Notes: a model not told the origin generated them from the sequence alone. 64,000 bases of DNA from Kitasatospora cheerisanensis KCTC 2395 (GCF_000696185.1 NZ_KK853997.1:3487901-3551900); one strand, 5' to 3'; shown: positions 50,872 through 59,861, counted from the first letter of the stretch. Numbers and translations: made by a program.

Positions 50872-52319
50872 AGCCCGTACTCCTTCCAGCGGCGGGTGAC
50901 CCGGGCGGCGGTCGCCGGGTCGGAGGCGACCATCTCGGGCCAGCCGCCGTCGCGGGTGTAGCCCTCCTCCGGGAGCTTGCGGGTGGCGTCGATGCCGGCC
51001 TTGCCGCCCCAGAACTGCTGGTAGGAGGCGTGGTCGAGGTGGTCGACGGGGCCTTCGACGACGGACAGGTCGCGGCTGTAGTCGACGTTGCCGAGGGCCC
51101 GCCAGGCGACTTCCTGGTAGTCGTGGACGTCGCAGTCGGCGTCCACCACGATGATCAGCTTGGTCAGCGACATCATGTGGGCGCCCCAGATGGCGTGCAT
51201 GACCTTCTGGGCGTGCTTCGGGTACTTCTTGTCGATCGAGACGATCACGCAGTTGTGGAAGCCGCCGGCCTCGGGCAGGTCGTAGTCGACGATGTCCGGG
51301 ATGATCACCTTGAGCAGCGGCAGGAAGAAGCGCTCGGTGAACTTGCCGAGCGGCCCGTCCTCGGTGGGCGGGCGGCCGACCACGATGGACTGCAGGATCG
51401 GGCGGCGGCGCATCGTCACGCAGTCGATGGTGAGCGCGGGGAACGGCTCCTGCGGCGTGTAGAAGCCGGTGTGGTCGCCGAACGGGCCCTCGGGGAGCAT
51501 CTCGCCGGGCTCCAGCCAGCCTTCGAGGACGACCTCGGCGTCCGCCGGGACCTGCAACGGCACGGTCTTGCAGTCGACCATGCGGACCCGCTCGCCCGCG
51601 ACGAAGCCGGCGAACAGGTACTCGTCGATGTCGCCGGGCAGCGGGGCGGTGGCGGCGTAGGTGACGGCGGGCGGGCAGCCGAAGGCGATCGCGACGGGGA
51701 GCTTCTCGCCGCGCTTGGCGGCGACCGCGGCGTGGTTGCGGCTGTCCTTGTGGATCTGCCAGTGCATGCCGATGGTGCGCTTGTCGTGCCGCTGGAGCCG
51801 GTACAGGCCGAGGTTGCGGACGCCCGAGTCCGGGTCCTTGGTGTGGGTGAGGCCGAGGTTGAAGAAGGAGCCGCCGTCCTCGGGCCAGGTGAACAGCGCG
51901 GGCAGCTGCTCCAGGTCGACGTCCTCGCCGGTGAGGACGACCTCCTGCACCGGCGCGTCCTTGACGTTCTTCGGCGGGACGTGCGCCATCGAGGCGAGCT
52001 TGCCGAAGGCCTCGCGGAAGCCGGTGAAGCCGTGCGGCAGTTCGGGCTTGAGCAGGCCGCCGATCTTCTCGGCGATGTCGTCGGGGGACTTCAGGCCGAG
52101 GGCCTTGGAGAGCCGGCGCTCGGTGCCGAAGACGTTCATGGCCAGCGGCATCGCCGAGCCCTTGACGTTCTCGAAGAGCAGCGCGGGGCCCTTGGCCTTC
52201 TGCACCCGGTCGACGATCTCGCCGACCTCCAGATAGGGGTCGACCTCCACCTTGATCCGCTTCAGGTCGCCCTCCCGTTCCAGGGCCCGGAGGAAGGAAC
52301 GGAGATCGTCGTATGCCAT
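50868..52319 (-). CDS. ubiD: UbiD family decarboxylase (menaquinone biosynthesis)
   Basis: A 483-residue prenylated-FMN-dependent decarboxylase. UbiD features are MAYDDLRSFLRALEREGDLKRI, TWPEDGGSFFNLGLTHTKDPDSGVRNLGLYRLQRHDKRT (catalytic Arg and neighbours), LEGWLEPGEMLPEGPFGDHTGFY and RPPTEDGPLGKFTERFFLPLLKVI with the catalytic Glu. In this pathway it removes the carboxylate from the prenylated naphthol (MqnL role). It needs prenyl-FMN from UbiX, and the UbiX gene in this window (42674-43350) is frameshifted. ATG at 52319. Confidence 0.92.
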   Translation of the reverse strand: MAYDDLRSFLRALEREGDLKRIKVEVDPYLEVGEIVDRVQKAKGPALLFENVKGSAMPLAMNVFGTERRLSKALGLKSPDDIAEKIGGLLKPELPHGFTGFREAFGKLASMAHVPPKNVKDAPVQEVVLTGEDVDLEQLPALFTWPEDGGSFFNLGLTHTKDPDSGVRNLGLYRLQRHDKRTIGMHWQIHKDSRNHAAVAAKRGEKLPVAIAFGCPPAVTYAATAPLPGDIDEYLFAGFVAGERVRMVDCKTVPLQVPADAEVVLEGWLEPGEMLPEGPFGDHTGFYTPQEPFPALTIDCVTMRRRPILQSIVVGRPPTEDGPLGKFTERFFLPLLKVIIPDIVDYDLPEAGGFHNCVIVSIDKKYPKHAQKVMHAIWGAHMMSLTKLIIVVDADCDVHDYQEVAWRALGNVDYSRDLSVVEGPVDHLDHASYQQFWGGKAGIDATRKLPEEGYTRDGGWPEMVASDPATAARVTRRWKEYGL

Positions 52320-52392
52320 ACCTGTCAGTATCCGATACGGGCTAACCTGACCCCGCCAAGGGTCCCTCGAACGTATTTCGGAGTTCTGCGCC

Positions 52393-52806
52393 GTGCTTCT
52401 GCGAGTCGTTCCCACCGTGGCCCTGCTGGCCCTGTGGGTGTGGGCGTTCATCGACTGCCTGACCACCCCGGAGGACGAGATCCGCCACCTGCCGAAGGTG
52501 GTGTGGGTGATCATCGTGCTGCTGTTCCCGCTGGTCGGTTCGATCGCCTGGCTGGTGGCCGGGAAGGACCGGGCCCGTGCGCGGGGCCGCCGGGCGCCGT
52601 GGCCGTCCGGTCCGACGGCCGGGTTCCCGGAGTACGAGCGGCCGCGGCAGCTCGCGCCGGACGACGACCCGGAGTTCCTGGCCTCGTTGAAGCGCGGCAA
52701 CCAGCAGCACGAGGAGATGCTCAAGAAGTGGGAGGCGGACCTGCGCCGCCGCGAGGAGGATCTGCGCCGTGAGCGCCCCGAGGACGGCGACGGCTCCGGG
52801 GCCTGA
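52393..52806 (+). CDS. PLDc_N (phospholipase D nuclease N-terminal) domain membrane protein
   Basis: A 137-residue protein. Residues 1 to about 55 form the PLDc_N module of two TM helices (VPTVALLALWVWAFIDCLTTPEDEIRHLPKVVWVIIVLLFPLVGSIAWLVAG). A basic Arg-rich segment follows, then a coiled-coil-like C-terminus (QHEEMLKKWEADLRRREEDLRRE). GTG at 52393 has GGAG 9 bases upstream. It is divergent from ubiD across a 73-base gap. Function unknown; in Streptomyces it is commonly found at this position next to ubiD. Confidence 0.85.
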   Translation: MLLRVVPTVALLALWVWAFIDCLTTPEDEIRHLPKVVWVIIVLLFPLVGSIAWLVAGKDRARARGRRAPWPSGPTAGFPEYERPRQLAPDDDPEFLASLKRGNQQHEEMLKKWEADLRRREEDLRRERPEDGDGSGA

Positions 52807-53157
52807 TCCCGCCTTTTGGCGCATCCCTACGATCCTGGCGTTCTCCAGCGCCGTTCCCGTCGGCCGCCGGCCTTCGCGCGCCCCTTTCGGAGGGCGCCGT
52901 TCCGGCGGCCTTCGCATACCCGCCATCTTGCCGCTGACCTGCCAATTCACCGGTCCCGACCATCCCGGTGGGGGGTATCCCCCGACCCCTGCCCGGAGCG
53001 ACCCGGGAGTAGCCCCGTGCGCCCCCTTCTGTGAGGGCTCTACAGCGATCGGCTTCCGACCTTGTACGGAATCGACGCCGAAACGCGGGTGCCCCGACTC
53101 GTACTGTCGTAGCAGAAGAGGTGTTCGCTGGCCCACGTGACCTTGGAGTGGTTCGAG
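52807..53157 (+). other. Intergenic region upstream of the acyl-CoA carboxylase beta gene
   Basis: 351 non-coding bases. It contains a GC-rich segment without clear hairpins and, near the downstream gene, TTGTACGG (53062-53069) and TACTGT (53102-53107), which could be promoter elements although their spacing is long. No RNA gene was recognised. GGAG at 53143-53146 is the ribosome site of the next gene. Confidence 0.4.
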
Positions 53158-54750
53158 ATGACGGTCCTGCACGATGCGCCGGTCGGCGGCGAGGCTCCGG
53201 CCGATGCCCGTAGCCGGGTCGCCGAACTGCACGAGCTGCGGGAGCAGGTCCGCCGGGGCCCCAGCGAGAAGGCCACCGAGGCGCAGCACGCGAAGGGCAA
53301 GCTGACGGCGCGCGAGCGGATCGAGCTGCTGCTGGACGAGGGCTCGTTCCACGAGGTGGAGCCGCTGCGGCGGCACCGTGCGCAGGGTTTCGGCCTGGAG
53401 GCGAAGAAGCCGCACACCGACGGTGTGGTGGTGGGCTGGGGGACGGTGCACGGGCGGACGGTGTTCACCTACGCGCACGACTTCCGGATCTTCGGCGGTG
53501 CGCTGGGTGAGGCGCACGCGCAGAAGATCCACAAGATCATGGACATGGCCATTGCGGCGGGTGCGCCGCTGGTGTCGCTGAACGACGGCGCGGGCGCCCG
53601 CATCCAGGAGGGTGTGACGGCGCTGGCCGGCTACGGCGGGATCTTCCAGCGCAACACGCGGGCGTCGGGGGTGATCCCGCAGATCTCGGTGATGCTGGGC
53701 CCGTGCGCGGGCGGTGCGGCGTACTCGCCGGCGCTGACGGACTTCGTGTTCATGGTCCGTGAGACCTCGCAGATGTTCATCACCGGTCCGGACGTGGTGC
53801 AGGCGGTGACGGGCGAGAAGATCACCCAGAACGGTCTGGGCGGCGCGGACGTGCACTCCTCGGTGTCGGGCGTGTCGCACTTCGTGTACGACGACGAGCA
53901 GTCGTGCATCGAGGAGGTCCGCTACCTGCTGTCGCTGCTGCCGCAGAACAACCGCGAGATGCCGCCGGTGGTGGCGAGCGACGACCCGGTGGAGCGCCGC
54001 AACGACTCGCTGCTGGACCTGGTCCCGGCGGACGGCAACCGGCCGTACGACATGCGCAAGGTGATCGAGGAGATCGTCGACCACGGCGAGTACCTGGAGG
54101 TCCACGAGCGCTGGGCGACCAACGTGATCTGCGCGCTGGCGCGGGTGGACGGGCACGTGGTGGGCATCATCGCCAACCAGCCGCAGTCGCTGGCGGGCGT
54201 GCTGGACATCAACGCCTCGGAGAAGTCGGCGCGGTTCGTGCAGATGTGCGACGCGTTCAACATTCCGCTGGTCACCATGCTCGACGTGCCCGGGTTCCTG
54301 CCGGGCGTGGACCAGGAGCACGACGGCATCATCCGGCACGGCGCGAAGCTGCTGTACGCGTACTGCAACGCCACCGTGCCGCGGATCCAGCTGATCCTGC
54401 GCAAGGCCTACGGCGGCGCGTACATCGTGATGGACTCCCGCTCGATCGGCGCGGACCTGTCGTTCGCGTGGCCGACCAACGAGATCGCGGTGATGGGCGC
54501 CGAGGGCGCCGCCAACGTGATCTTCCGCCGCGACATCAACGGCGCCGACGACCCCGAGGCGATGCGCGCGCAGAAGATCAAGGAGTACAAGAGCGAGCTG
54601 ATGCACCCGTACTACGCGGCCGAACGCGGCCTCGTCGACGACGTCATCGACCCCGCCGAGACCCGCGCCGTCCTCGCCTCCTCCCTCGCCATGCTCCGCA
54701 CCAAGCACGCCGACCTGCCCAGCCGCAAGCACGGCAACCCGCCGATGTAA
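53158..54750 (+). CDS. Acyl-CoA (acetyl/propionyl-CoA) carboxylase beta subunit, carboxyltransferase
   Basis: A 530-residue carboxyltransferase of the actinobacterial AccB/PccB type, transferring CO2 from biotin to acetyl- or propionyl-CoA to feed fatty-acid and polyketide synthesis. Landmarks are KLTARERIELLLDEGSFHEVE, GVVVGWGTVHGRTVFTYAHDFRIFGGALGEAHAQKI, APLVSLNDGAGARIQEG, GPCAGGAAYSPALTDFVFM, FITGPDVVQAVTGEKITQNGLGGADVH, and the C-terminal VPRIQLILRKAYGGAYIVMDS, PTNEIAVMGAEGAANVIFRR, LPSRKHGNPPM. ATG at 53158 is used. The biotin-carrying alpha subunit is not adjacent. Confidence 0.94.
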   Translation: MTVLHDAPVGGEAPADARSRVAELHELREQVRRGPSEKATEAQHAKGKLTARERIELLLDEGSFHEVEPLRRHRAQGFGLEAKKPHTDGVVVGWGTVHGRTVFTYAHDFRIFGGALGEAHAQKIHKIMDMAIAAGAPLVSLNDGAGARIQEGVTALAGYGGIFQRNTRASGVIPQISVMLGPCAGGAAYSPALTDFVFMVRETSQMFITGPDVVQAVTGEKITQNGLGGADVHSSVSGVSHFVYDDEQSCIEEVRYLLSLLPQNNREMPPVVASDDPVERRNDSLLDLVPADGNRPYDMRKVIEEIVDHGEYLEVHERWATNVICALARVDGHVVGIIANQPQSLAGVLDINASEKSARFVQMCDAFNIPLVTMLDVPGFLPGVDQEHDGIIRHGAKLLYAYCNATVPRIQLILRKAYGGAYIVMDSRSIGADLSFAWPTNEIAVMGAEGAANVIFRRDINGADDPEAMRAQKIKEYKSELMHPYYAAERGLVDDVIDPAETRAVLASSLAMLRTKHADLPSRKHGNPPM

Positions 54751-54809
54751 GCGGTGCGCCGCACCCGCCGCCACCGTCCAGCTGCCAGCCCGGGGGAGAA
54801 ACCGGAATC

Positions 54810-55013
54810 ATGAACGAACCTCTCGTCCGCATCGTCCGCGGCTCGCTCTCCACCGAGGAGCTCGCCGCCCTGACCGCGGTGCTGACCGCCCGTGCCGCGC
54901 AGGCGGCGGCGGTCGCCGCCGCGCAGCAGGCCGTCGAGCCGATCGCCACCTGGTCCCGGCTGGAGCGCCGCCCGGCGTACTTCTCGCCGGTCAGCTGGCA
55001 GCAGGCCGCCTGA
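54810..55013 (+). CDS. Acyl-CoA carboxylase epsilon subunit
   Basis: A 67-residue small subunit, 59 bases downstream of the beta subunit. It starts MNEPLVRIVRGSLSTEELAALTAVLTARAAQ, an Ala-rich helix, and ends in the conserved WSRLERRPAYFSPVSWQQAA (the W...P...SW pattern). Actinobacterial epsilon subunits stabilise the alpha-beta carboxylase complex and greatly raise activity. ATG at 54810 with GGGGGAGAAA upstream. It ends at the terminator at 55028-55066. Confidence 0.9.
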   Translation: MNEPLVRIVRGSLSTEELAALTAVLTARAAQAAAVAAAQQAVEPIATWSRLERRPAYFSPVSWQQAA

Positions 55014-55027
55014 GGTTCCGCGCGAAC

Positions 55028-55066
55028 GACAGGGGCTCCGGAGGCAGTGCCTCCGGAGCCCCTGTC
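55028..55066. terminator. Bidirectional terminator between the carboxylase epsilon gene and the RHH-like gene
   Basis: A 19-bp perfect stem with a one-base loop (55028-55046 with 55048-55066), 14 bases after the epsilon subunit stop and 13 bases from the stop of the converging gene. Confidence 0.87.
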
Positions 55067-55078
55067 GGTTCTCTGCTG

Positions 55079-55483
55079 CTACGCCGCGGCCAGTGCCGCA
55101 GGGCGGCCGGCGTGCATGGTGGTGAGGTTGGCGGCCAGCCGCAGCGGGTCCTGGGCCAGCCAGAGCCGCACCGCGGCCCCGAGCATGATGCAGGACGAGC
55201 CGAGGCGGACGCCCGTGGACTGGGCGACCCGCGCGGTGGCGATGGTGAGCAGGTCGGCGAGCTCGGTCGGCAGCCACACCGTGAGCGCGCAGGGCGCCGG
55301 GGTGGCGAGCGCGGCGAGCAGCCGGTGGGCGTCCGCCGGGCAGTGCAGCGTGGGCAGGACGTCCAGCAGGCCGTCGGCGACGACCTCCGAGACGTCGCTG
55401 TGGTGGCCCTGGGCGAGCCGTCGCAGCAGCGCACGTTCCGCTGCGGTGATTCGGACGGTCATGATGACCTCGTCGCACTCCAT
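55079..55483 (-). CDS. Tandem ribbon-helix-helix-like hypothetical protein
   Basis: A 134-residue protein not matched to a named family. Two successive segments read like ribbon-helix-helix modules: VIMTVRITAAERALLRRLAQGHHSDVSEVVADGLLDVL (about residues 7-44) and CALTVWLPTELADLLTIATARVAQSTGVRLGSSCIMLGAAVRLWL (about residues 68-112). Each has a short beta-strand, then two helices with the small-residue turn. A tandem arrangement would act as a single-chain dimer on DNA. ATG at 55483 has GAGGAGGG. It is convergent with the carboxylase unit and upstream of ccsB on the same strand; no target is known. Confidence 0.6.
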   Translation of the reverse strand: MECDEVIMTVRITAAERALLRRLAQGHHSDVSEVVADGLLDVLPTLHCPADAHRLLAALATPAPCALTVWLPTELADLLTIATARVAQSTGVRLGSSCIMLGAAVRLWLAQDPLRLAANLTTMHAGRPAALAAA

Positions 55484-55569
55484 GGTGCGGCCCTCCTCGC
55501 GGCTTGTGGTTCTCGGGGGTGAGTCGGGAGTCGACTCGGGTGGGGTCGGTGGTGCGGGGTGACGGGGCG

Positions 55570-56691
55570 TCAGACGCCGGCGTAGGAGTGCTTGCCGGTG
55601 ATGAAGATGTTGACGCCGTAGAAGTTGAACAGCCAGCAGGCGAAGGCGAGCAGCGCCAGGTAGGCGGCCTTGCGGCCGCGCCAGCCGGCGGTGGCCCGGG
55701 CGTGCAGGTAGGCGGCGTAGGCGACCCAGGTGATGAACGACCAGGTCTCCTTCGGGTCCCACTCCCAGTACTTGCCCCAGGCGGCCTCGGCCCAGATCGC
55801 GCCCGCGATGATGGTGAACGTCCACAGCGGGAAGACCAGGGCGTTGATCCGGTAGGAGAGCTTGTCCAGGGTGCTCGCGGCGGGCAGGCGCTCCATCAGG
55901 TTGGCGGCCCGGACCGTCAGGCCGGCCGCGACGCGGTGCTCGTAGCGGTCCTTGAGCAGGTAGGTGCCGGTGGCGACGAACGCCGCGAAGAAGGCGCCGC
56001 CGCAGATCGTCGCGGTCGAGACGTGGATGCCCAGCCAGTACGAGTGCAGCGCCGGGACGAGCTGCTCGGACTCGGTGTACAGCACGCTGACGGCGATGCC
56101 GAGGATCAGCAGGACGACCAGGACCACGGGCAGGCCGAGCCAGCGCACGTTCTTCTTGGTGGCCAGCAGGACCACGTACGAGCCGACCATCATCAGCGCG
56201 AAGGCGACCGAGAACTCGTACATGTTGCCCCACGGCCAGCGCATCACCGACAGGCCGCGGGTGACCACGCTGCCGGCGTGCAGCAGCAGGCCGAGGACGG
56301 TCAGCGAGATCGCGATCCGGCCGGCCATGTCGGCCTTCTCGCTGCCGCCGGCCGGGCCGACGCCGTCCGCCGGGCCGTCGTCGCCGCGGCCGCTGGTGAC
56401 GGTGGTGGCGCCGGCGTCGGCCAGCGCGGTGCGGGTCAGGGTGGTGGTGCCGCCACCCTGCGAGGCCACCGTGACGCTGACCTTGCGCACGCCCTTGGCC
56501 GCGTTCGCGGAGTCGCTGACCGACTCGGCGAGGGTGGCCTGCTGCCGGGAGCGGACGGCGACGCCGCCCTTGGCGCCGAAGGTCCACTCGAACATCTGGG
56601 CGAACATGGCCAGGGTGTAGACGGCCATCGCCGAGTAGATCAGCTTGTTGGAGATGTCGGCCAACTGGGGGTCGACCTGCGCGAGCAGCAC
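55570..56691 (-). CDS. ccsB: Cytochrome c biogenesis protein CcsB (system II)
   Basis: A 373-residue polytopic membrane protein. The haem-binding WWD-type region is WAEAAWGKYWEWDPKETWSFITWVAYAAYLHARA. It also has GVVTRGLSVMRWPWGNMYEFSVAFALMMV and the transmembrane His of LHSYWLGIHVSTATICGGAFFAAF. With ResB it moves haem across the membrane and attaches it to apocytochrome c. The central region (about residues 70-120) is a poorly conserved cytosolic loop. GTG at 56691 starts 3 bases after the resB stop, with AAGGAG as ribosome site. Confidence 0.92.
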   Translation of the reverse strand: MLLAQVDPQLADISNKLIYSAMAVYTLAMFAQMFEWTFGAKGGVAVRSRQQATLAESVSDSANAAKGVRKVSVTVASQGGGTTTLTRTALADAGATTVTSGRGDDGPADGVGPAGGSEKADMAGRIAISLTVLGLLLHAGSVVTRGLSVMRWPWGNMYEFSVAFALMMVGSYVVLLATKKNVRWLGLPVVLVVLLILGIAVSVLYTESEQLVPALHSYWLGIHVSTATICGGAFFAAFVATGTYLLKDRYEHRVAAGLTVRAANLMERLPAASTLDKLSYRINALVFPLWTFTIIAGAIWAEAAWGKYWEWDPKETWSFITWVAYAAYLHARATAGWRGRKAAYLALLAFACWLFNFYGVNIFITGKHSYAGV

Positions 56692-56694
56692 CGT

Positions 56695-58482
56695 CTACTC
56701 CTTGGTTTCCGGGGCGGTGGGGGTGGCTGCGGCCGGGGAGTCGGCAGCGGCGGGTACGGCGTCGTCGGTATCGGTGCCGGCGGTGTCGCTGCCGGGCGGG
56801 TCCTCACTGGCCGGGGCGTCGTCCTGCAGCTCGACGGCGAGATCGGCGAGTTCCTCGGCGGTCCGGGCGGACTCGCTGCGGCCCAGGCCGGCCACCTCGA
56901 CCAGGGTCCGGCCGTCGGAGGCGGTGGTGGCCCGGACCCAGATCCGGCGGCGCTGGACGAACAGCGAGCCGATCAGGCCGAGGATCGCGGCGACCGCGCC
57001 GACCAGCGCGACGGAGTTGCCGGGGTGGTGCGAGACGGTGAACGTCGCCCACTGCTGGTAGCCGTCGAAGGTGATGGTGCCGTAACCGTTCGGCAGCTCC
57101 CAGCCCTGGCCGACCTTGAGCCGGGCGCGGGCGATGTCGTCGCCGACCTTCAGCTGGGTCATCGCCTTGTCGTCCAGCTGGTACACGTTCTGCGGCAGGC
57201 CGCTGTCGGTGCGCAGGTCGCCGGCGTAGGCGGTGAGCACCAGCATCGGGTCCGCCGCGGCCGGGAACATCGAGATCGGGCCGGTCTTCTCGAAGTTCTC
57301 CGGCGCGGTCGGCAGGAAGAAGCCCTGGAAGGCCAGCTGGGTCTTGTTGCCGTTGGCGTCGGCGCCGTAGTCGTTGACCTTGATCACGCCGGGCGAGGTC
57401 ATGTTGGCGTCGCGCGGCAGGAACGGCGTCGGGCCGCGGTAGACGATCTCGTTCTTGGCGTTCTTGACCGTCACCACCGGCGCGTAGCCGTGGCCGATCA
57501 GGTAGACCTTGGAGTCGCCCACCTCCAGCGGGTGGTTGACCTCGATCGTGGACTTCTTCAGCTTGGTCGAGTCGTCGCCGACCCAGTACCGGACGTTCGC
57601 GGTGAACTGCCGGGCGGTGCCGATCTGCGGGCCGCTCTCCTGGTACCGGGCGGTGAAGCCGTCCAGCTTGAAGCCGAAGGCGTCCAGGTCGTTCACGCCG
57701 TAGTAGTACGAGCCGTAGAAGTCGTCGATCTGGGTGGTGGTGTTGGAGTAGCCCTGGCCCTCCAGCACCAGCTTGCTGGCGGTGCCGGAGGCCACGCCGG
57801 CCCAGGCGACGCCGACCAGCAGCGCGAACAGCGAGAAGTGGAACAGCAGGTTGCCGACCTCGCGCAGGTAGCCCTTCTCGGCCGCCACCGAGCCCTGGCC
57901 GGCGGCGGTCCGGAAGCCGCGCTTCTTCAGCAGGCGGTACGCGGCGTCGTTCACCGCCTCCGGGTCGGCGGCGGTGTGCCAGGCCGCGTAGACCGGCATC
58001 CGGGTCAGGTTGCGCGGGGCCGCCGGGGGCTTCGAGCGCAGCACGCCGACGAACTGCCAGGTGCGCGGCAGGATGCAGCCGGCCAGCGAGATGAACAGCA
58101 GGATGTAGATCGCCGAGAACCACTTGGAGCTGTAGACGTTGAACAGCTCAAGCCGCTCGAACAGCGGGGTGACGCCCTGGTGGGCCTCCTTCCACGCCAC
58201 GACCTTCATCGTGTCCGGCCCCTCCTGCGGGACCAGCGAGCCCGGGATGGCGGCCAGCGAGAGCAGGAACAGCAGCAGCAGCGCGACCCGCATCGAGGTG
58301 AGCTGCCGCCAGAACCAGCGCAGCCAGCCGAGCACGCCCATGCCGGCCTGGGTGTCGGCCTCCTCCACGGGTGCGGTGCTGAGCCGCTCCGCGGCGTCGG
58401 CGTCCACCAGGAAGGGGTTGGCCTTCGCGCCGGAGTCGTCCGCGGCGTCGGCCGGCTGGGGGCTGGTCTTCGTGTCGCTCAC
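56695..58482 (-). CDS. resB: Cytochrome c biogenesis protein ResB (system II)
   Basis: A 595-residue ResB/Ccs1. The first TM follows ~60 cytosolic residues (RWFWRQLTSMRVALLLLFLLSLAAIPGSLVPQEG). A large extracytoplasmic domain runs from about residue 250 to 510 (YYYGVNDLDAFGFKLDGFTARYQE, YLIGHGYAPVVTVKN). A final TM near 505-530 and a Ser/Glu/Asp-rich cytosolic tail follow. It partners CcsB in haem delivery. GTG at 58482 begins 3 bases after the ccdA stop. Confidence 0.92.
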   Translation of the reverse strand: MSDTKTSPQPADAADDSGAKANPFLVDADAAERLSTAPVEEADTQAGMGVLGWLRWFWRQLTSMRVALLLLFLLSLAAIPGSLVPQEGPDTMKVVAWKEAHQGVTPLFERLELFNVYSSKWFSAIYILLFISLAGCILPRTWQFVGVLRSKPPAAPRNLTRMPVYAAWHTAADPEAVNDAAYRLLKKRGFRTAAGQGSVAAEKGYLREVGNLLFHFSLFALLVGVAWAGVASGTASKLVLEGQGYSNTTTQIDDFYGSYYYGVNDLDAFGFKLDGFTARYQESGPQIGTARQFTANVRYWVGDDSTKLKKSTIEVNHPLEVGDSKVYLIGHGYAPVVTVKNAKNEIVYRGPTPFLPRDANMTSPGVIKVNDYGADANGNKTQLAFQGFFLPTAPENFEKTGPISMFPAAADPMLVLTAYAGDLRTDSGLPQNVYQLDDKAMTQLKVGDDIARARLKVGQGWELPNGYGTITFDGYQQWATFTVSHHPGNSVALVGAVAAILGLIGSLFVQRRRIWVRATTASDGRTLVEVAGLGRSESARTAEELADLAVELQDDAPASEDPPGSDTAGTDTDDAVPAAADSPAAATPTAPETKE

Positions 58483-58485
58483 GGG

Positions 58486-59265
58486 TCAGATTCCGATCGA
58501 GAAGTTCTGGGTGAGGTACTGGAGCTGGTTCACCAACGCGTCCCACGCCCCCGTCACCAGGGCCAGGCCGACCGCGACGAGCATGCCGCCCCCGATCCGC
58601 AGCACCCACTGGTAGTGCCGCTTGACCCAGCCGAAGGCACCCAGCGCCTTCCGGAAGGCCAGCGCGGCCACGACGAACGGTACGCCGAGGCCGAGGCAGT
58701 ACACGGCCATCAGCAGTGCGCCGCGCCCGGCGCTGGCCTGGCTGAACGCCAGCGACTGGATGGCGCCCAGCGTCGGGCCCATGCACGGCGTCCAGCCGAG
58801 CCCGAACACCACGCCGAGCAGCGGCGCGCCGGCCAGGCCGACCGCCGGCCGGCGGTGGCTGCGCAGCTCGCGCATGGTGAAGCCGGGCAGCAGGCCCATG
58901 AAGGCCAGGCCCATCAGCACGGTCAGGCAGCCCATCACGATCGAGATGACCCGCTGGTGCTCCTGCAGGGTCTGGCCGAACGAGCCGAACAGCGCCCCGC
59001 CCGAGACGAACACCGCCGCGAACCCGAGGACGAACAGCAGCGAGCCGGCCAGCATCCGCCCCCGTCGCGCGCCGCGCGCGTCGGACAGGTCGGCGGCGGA
59101 GAAGCCGGTGACGTAGCTGAGGTAGCCGGGCACCAGCGGCAGCACGCACGGCGAGAAGAACGAGACCAGTCCGGCGGCCAGCGCGATCGGCAGGGCGAGC
59201 ATCAGCGCGCCGCTGCCCACGGTCTCGTTGTAACCGACCCCGGCCGCGGCCAGGACGGTGCTCAC
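58486..59265 (-). CDS. ccdA: Thiol:disulfide transporter CcdA (DsbD-like)
   Basis: A 259-residue, six-TM protein that passes reducing power from cytosolic thioredoxin to the outer face. The two redox Cys are in FFSPCVLPLVPGYLSYVTG (TM1) and FGLGWTPCMGPTLGAI (TM4). GTG at 59265 overlaps the resA stop (GTGA). It supplies electrons to ResA for apocytochrome c cysteines. Confidence 0.94.
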   Translation of the reverse strand: MSTVLAAAGVGYNETVGSGALMLALPIALAAGLVSFFSPCVLPLVPGYLSYVTGFSAADLSDARGARRGRMLAGSLLFVLGFAAVFVSGGALFGSFGQTLQEHQRVISIVMGCLTVLMGLAFMGLLPGFTMRELRSHRRPAVGLAGAPLLGVVFGLGWTPCMGPTLGAIQSLAFSQASAGRGALLMAVYCLGLGVPFVVAALAFRKALGAFGWVKRHYQWVLRIGGGMLVAVGLALVTGAWDALVNQLQYLTQNFSIGI

Positions 59266-59861
59266 TTCGACTCCGCGAGGACCGGCTCGATCATCTTGTC
59301 GAGGTCCTCACCGGACAGCGCGTGCATGGCGCGGGCGGCCAGCTTGCCGTCCTTGTCGATCACGATGGTGGTCGGGATGGACTGCGGGTTGAGGCTGCCC
59401 TTGGGGAACTTGAGGATCTGGGTGCCGTCCGGGTCGTAGATGCTCGGGTAGGTGACCCCGAAGTTCTTCTCGAACGCGACGGCGTTGGCGGGGTCGGTGT
59501 CCCGGGTGTTGATGCCGAGGAACTGGACCTTGTCGCCGAACTTCTCGGAGCTGGCCTGCAGGCCCTTGGCCTCGGCCCGGCAGGGGCTGCACCAGGAGCC
59601 CCAGATGTTGAGGACGACCACCTTGCCTCGGTAGTCGGCGAGCCGGAGGGTGCCGGTGCCGTCCAGGCCGGTGCCGCTGATGTCCGGGGCGTCGGTGCGG
59701 TGGCCGACGGCGGCGGTGTCGATGCCGCCCTTGCCGGTGATGAAGCCGACCGAGCCGTCCCCGCCCGCGGAGCCGGAGCTGGCGCAACCGGTGAGGGCCA
59801 GTGCGGTGGCTGCGCCGAGGGCGGCGGTGAGGCTGATGCGGCGGCTGGACGTCCGTGACAT
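59262..59861 (-). CDS. resA: ResA/TlpA-like thioredoxin lipoprotein
   Basis: A 199-residue extracytoplasmic thiol-disulfide reductase. A twin-basic N-terminus and lipobox ALTGC (Cys about residue 26) anchor it. The thioredoxin fold carries NIWGSWCSPCRAEAKGLQ (active CxxC) and the cis-Pro region SIPTTIVIDKDGKLAAR. It keeps CxxCH motifs of apocytochrome c reduced for haem attachment. It is first of the resA-ccdA-resB-ccsB run. ATG at 59861 has no clear ribosome site. Confidence 0.93.
   Translation of the reverse strand: MSRTSSRRISLTAALGAATALALTGCASSGSAGGDGSVGFITGKGGIDTAAVGHRTDAPDISGTGLDGTGTLRLADYRGKVVVLNIWGSWCSPCRAEAKGLQASSEKFGDKVQFLGINTRDTDPANAVAFEKNFGVTYPSIYDPDGTQILKFPKGSLNPQSIPTTIVIDKDGKLAARAMHALSGEDLDKMIEPVLAESK

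Noticed and set aside
55504..59439. A 1311-codon plus-strand open frame opposite the cytochrome c assembly genes
   Set aside because: Composition is Gly/Val/Asp/Gln-rich without domains; all four genes on the other strand are recognised.
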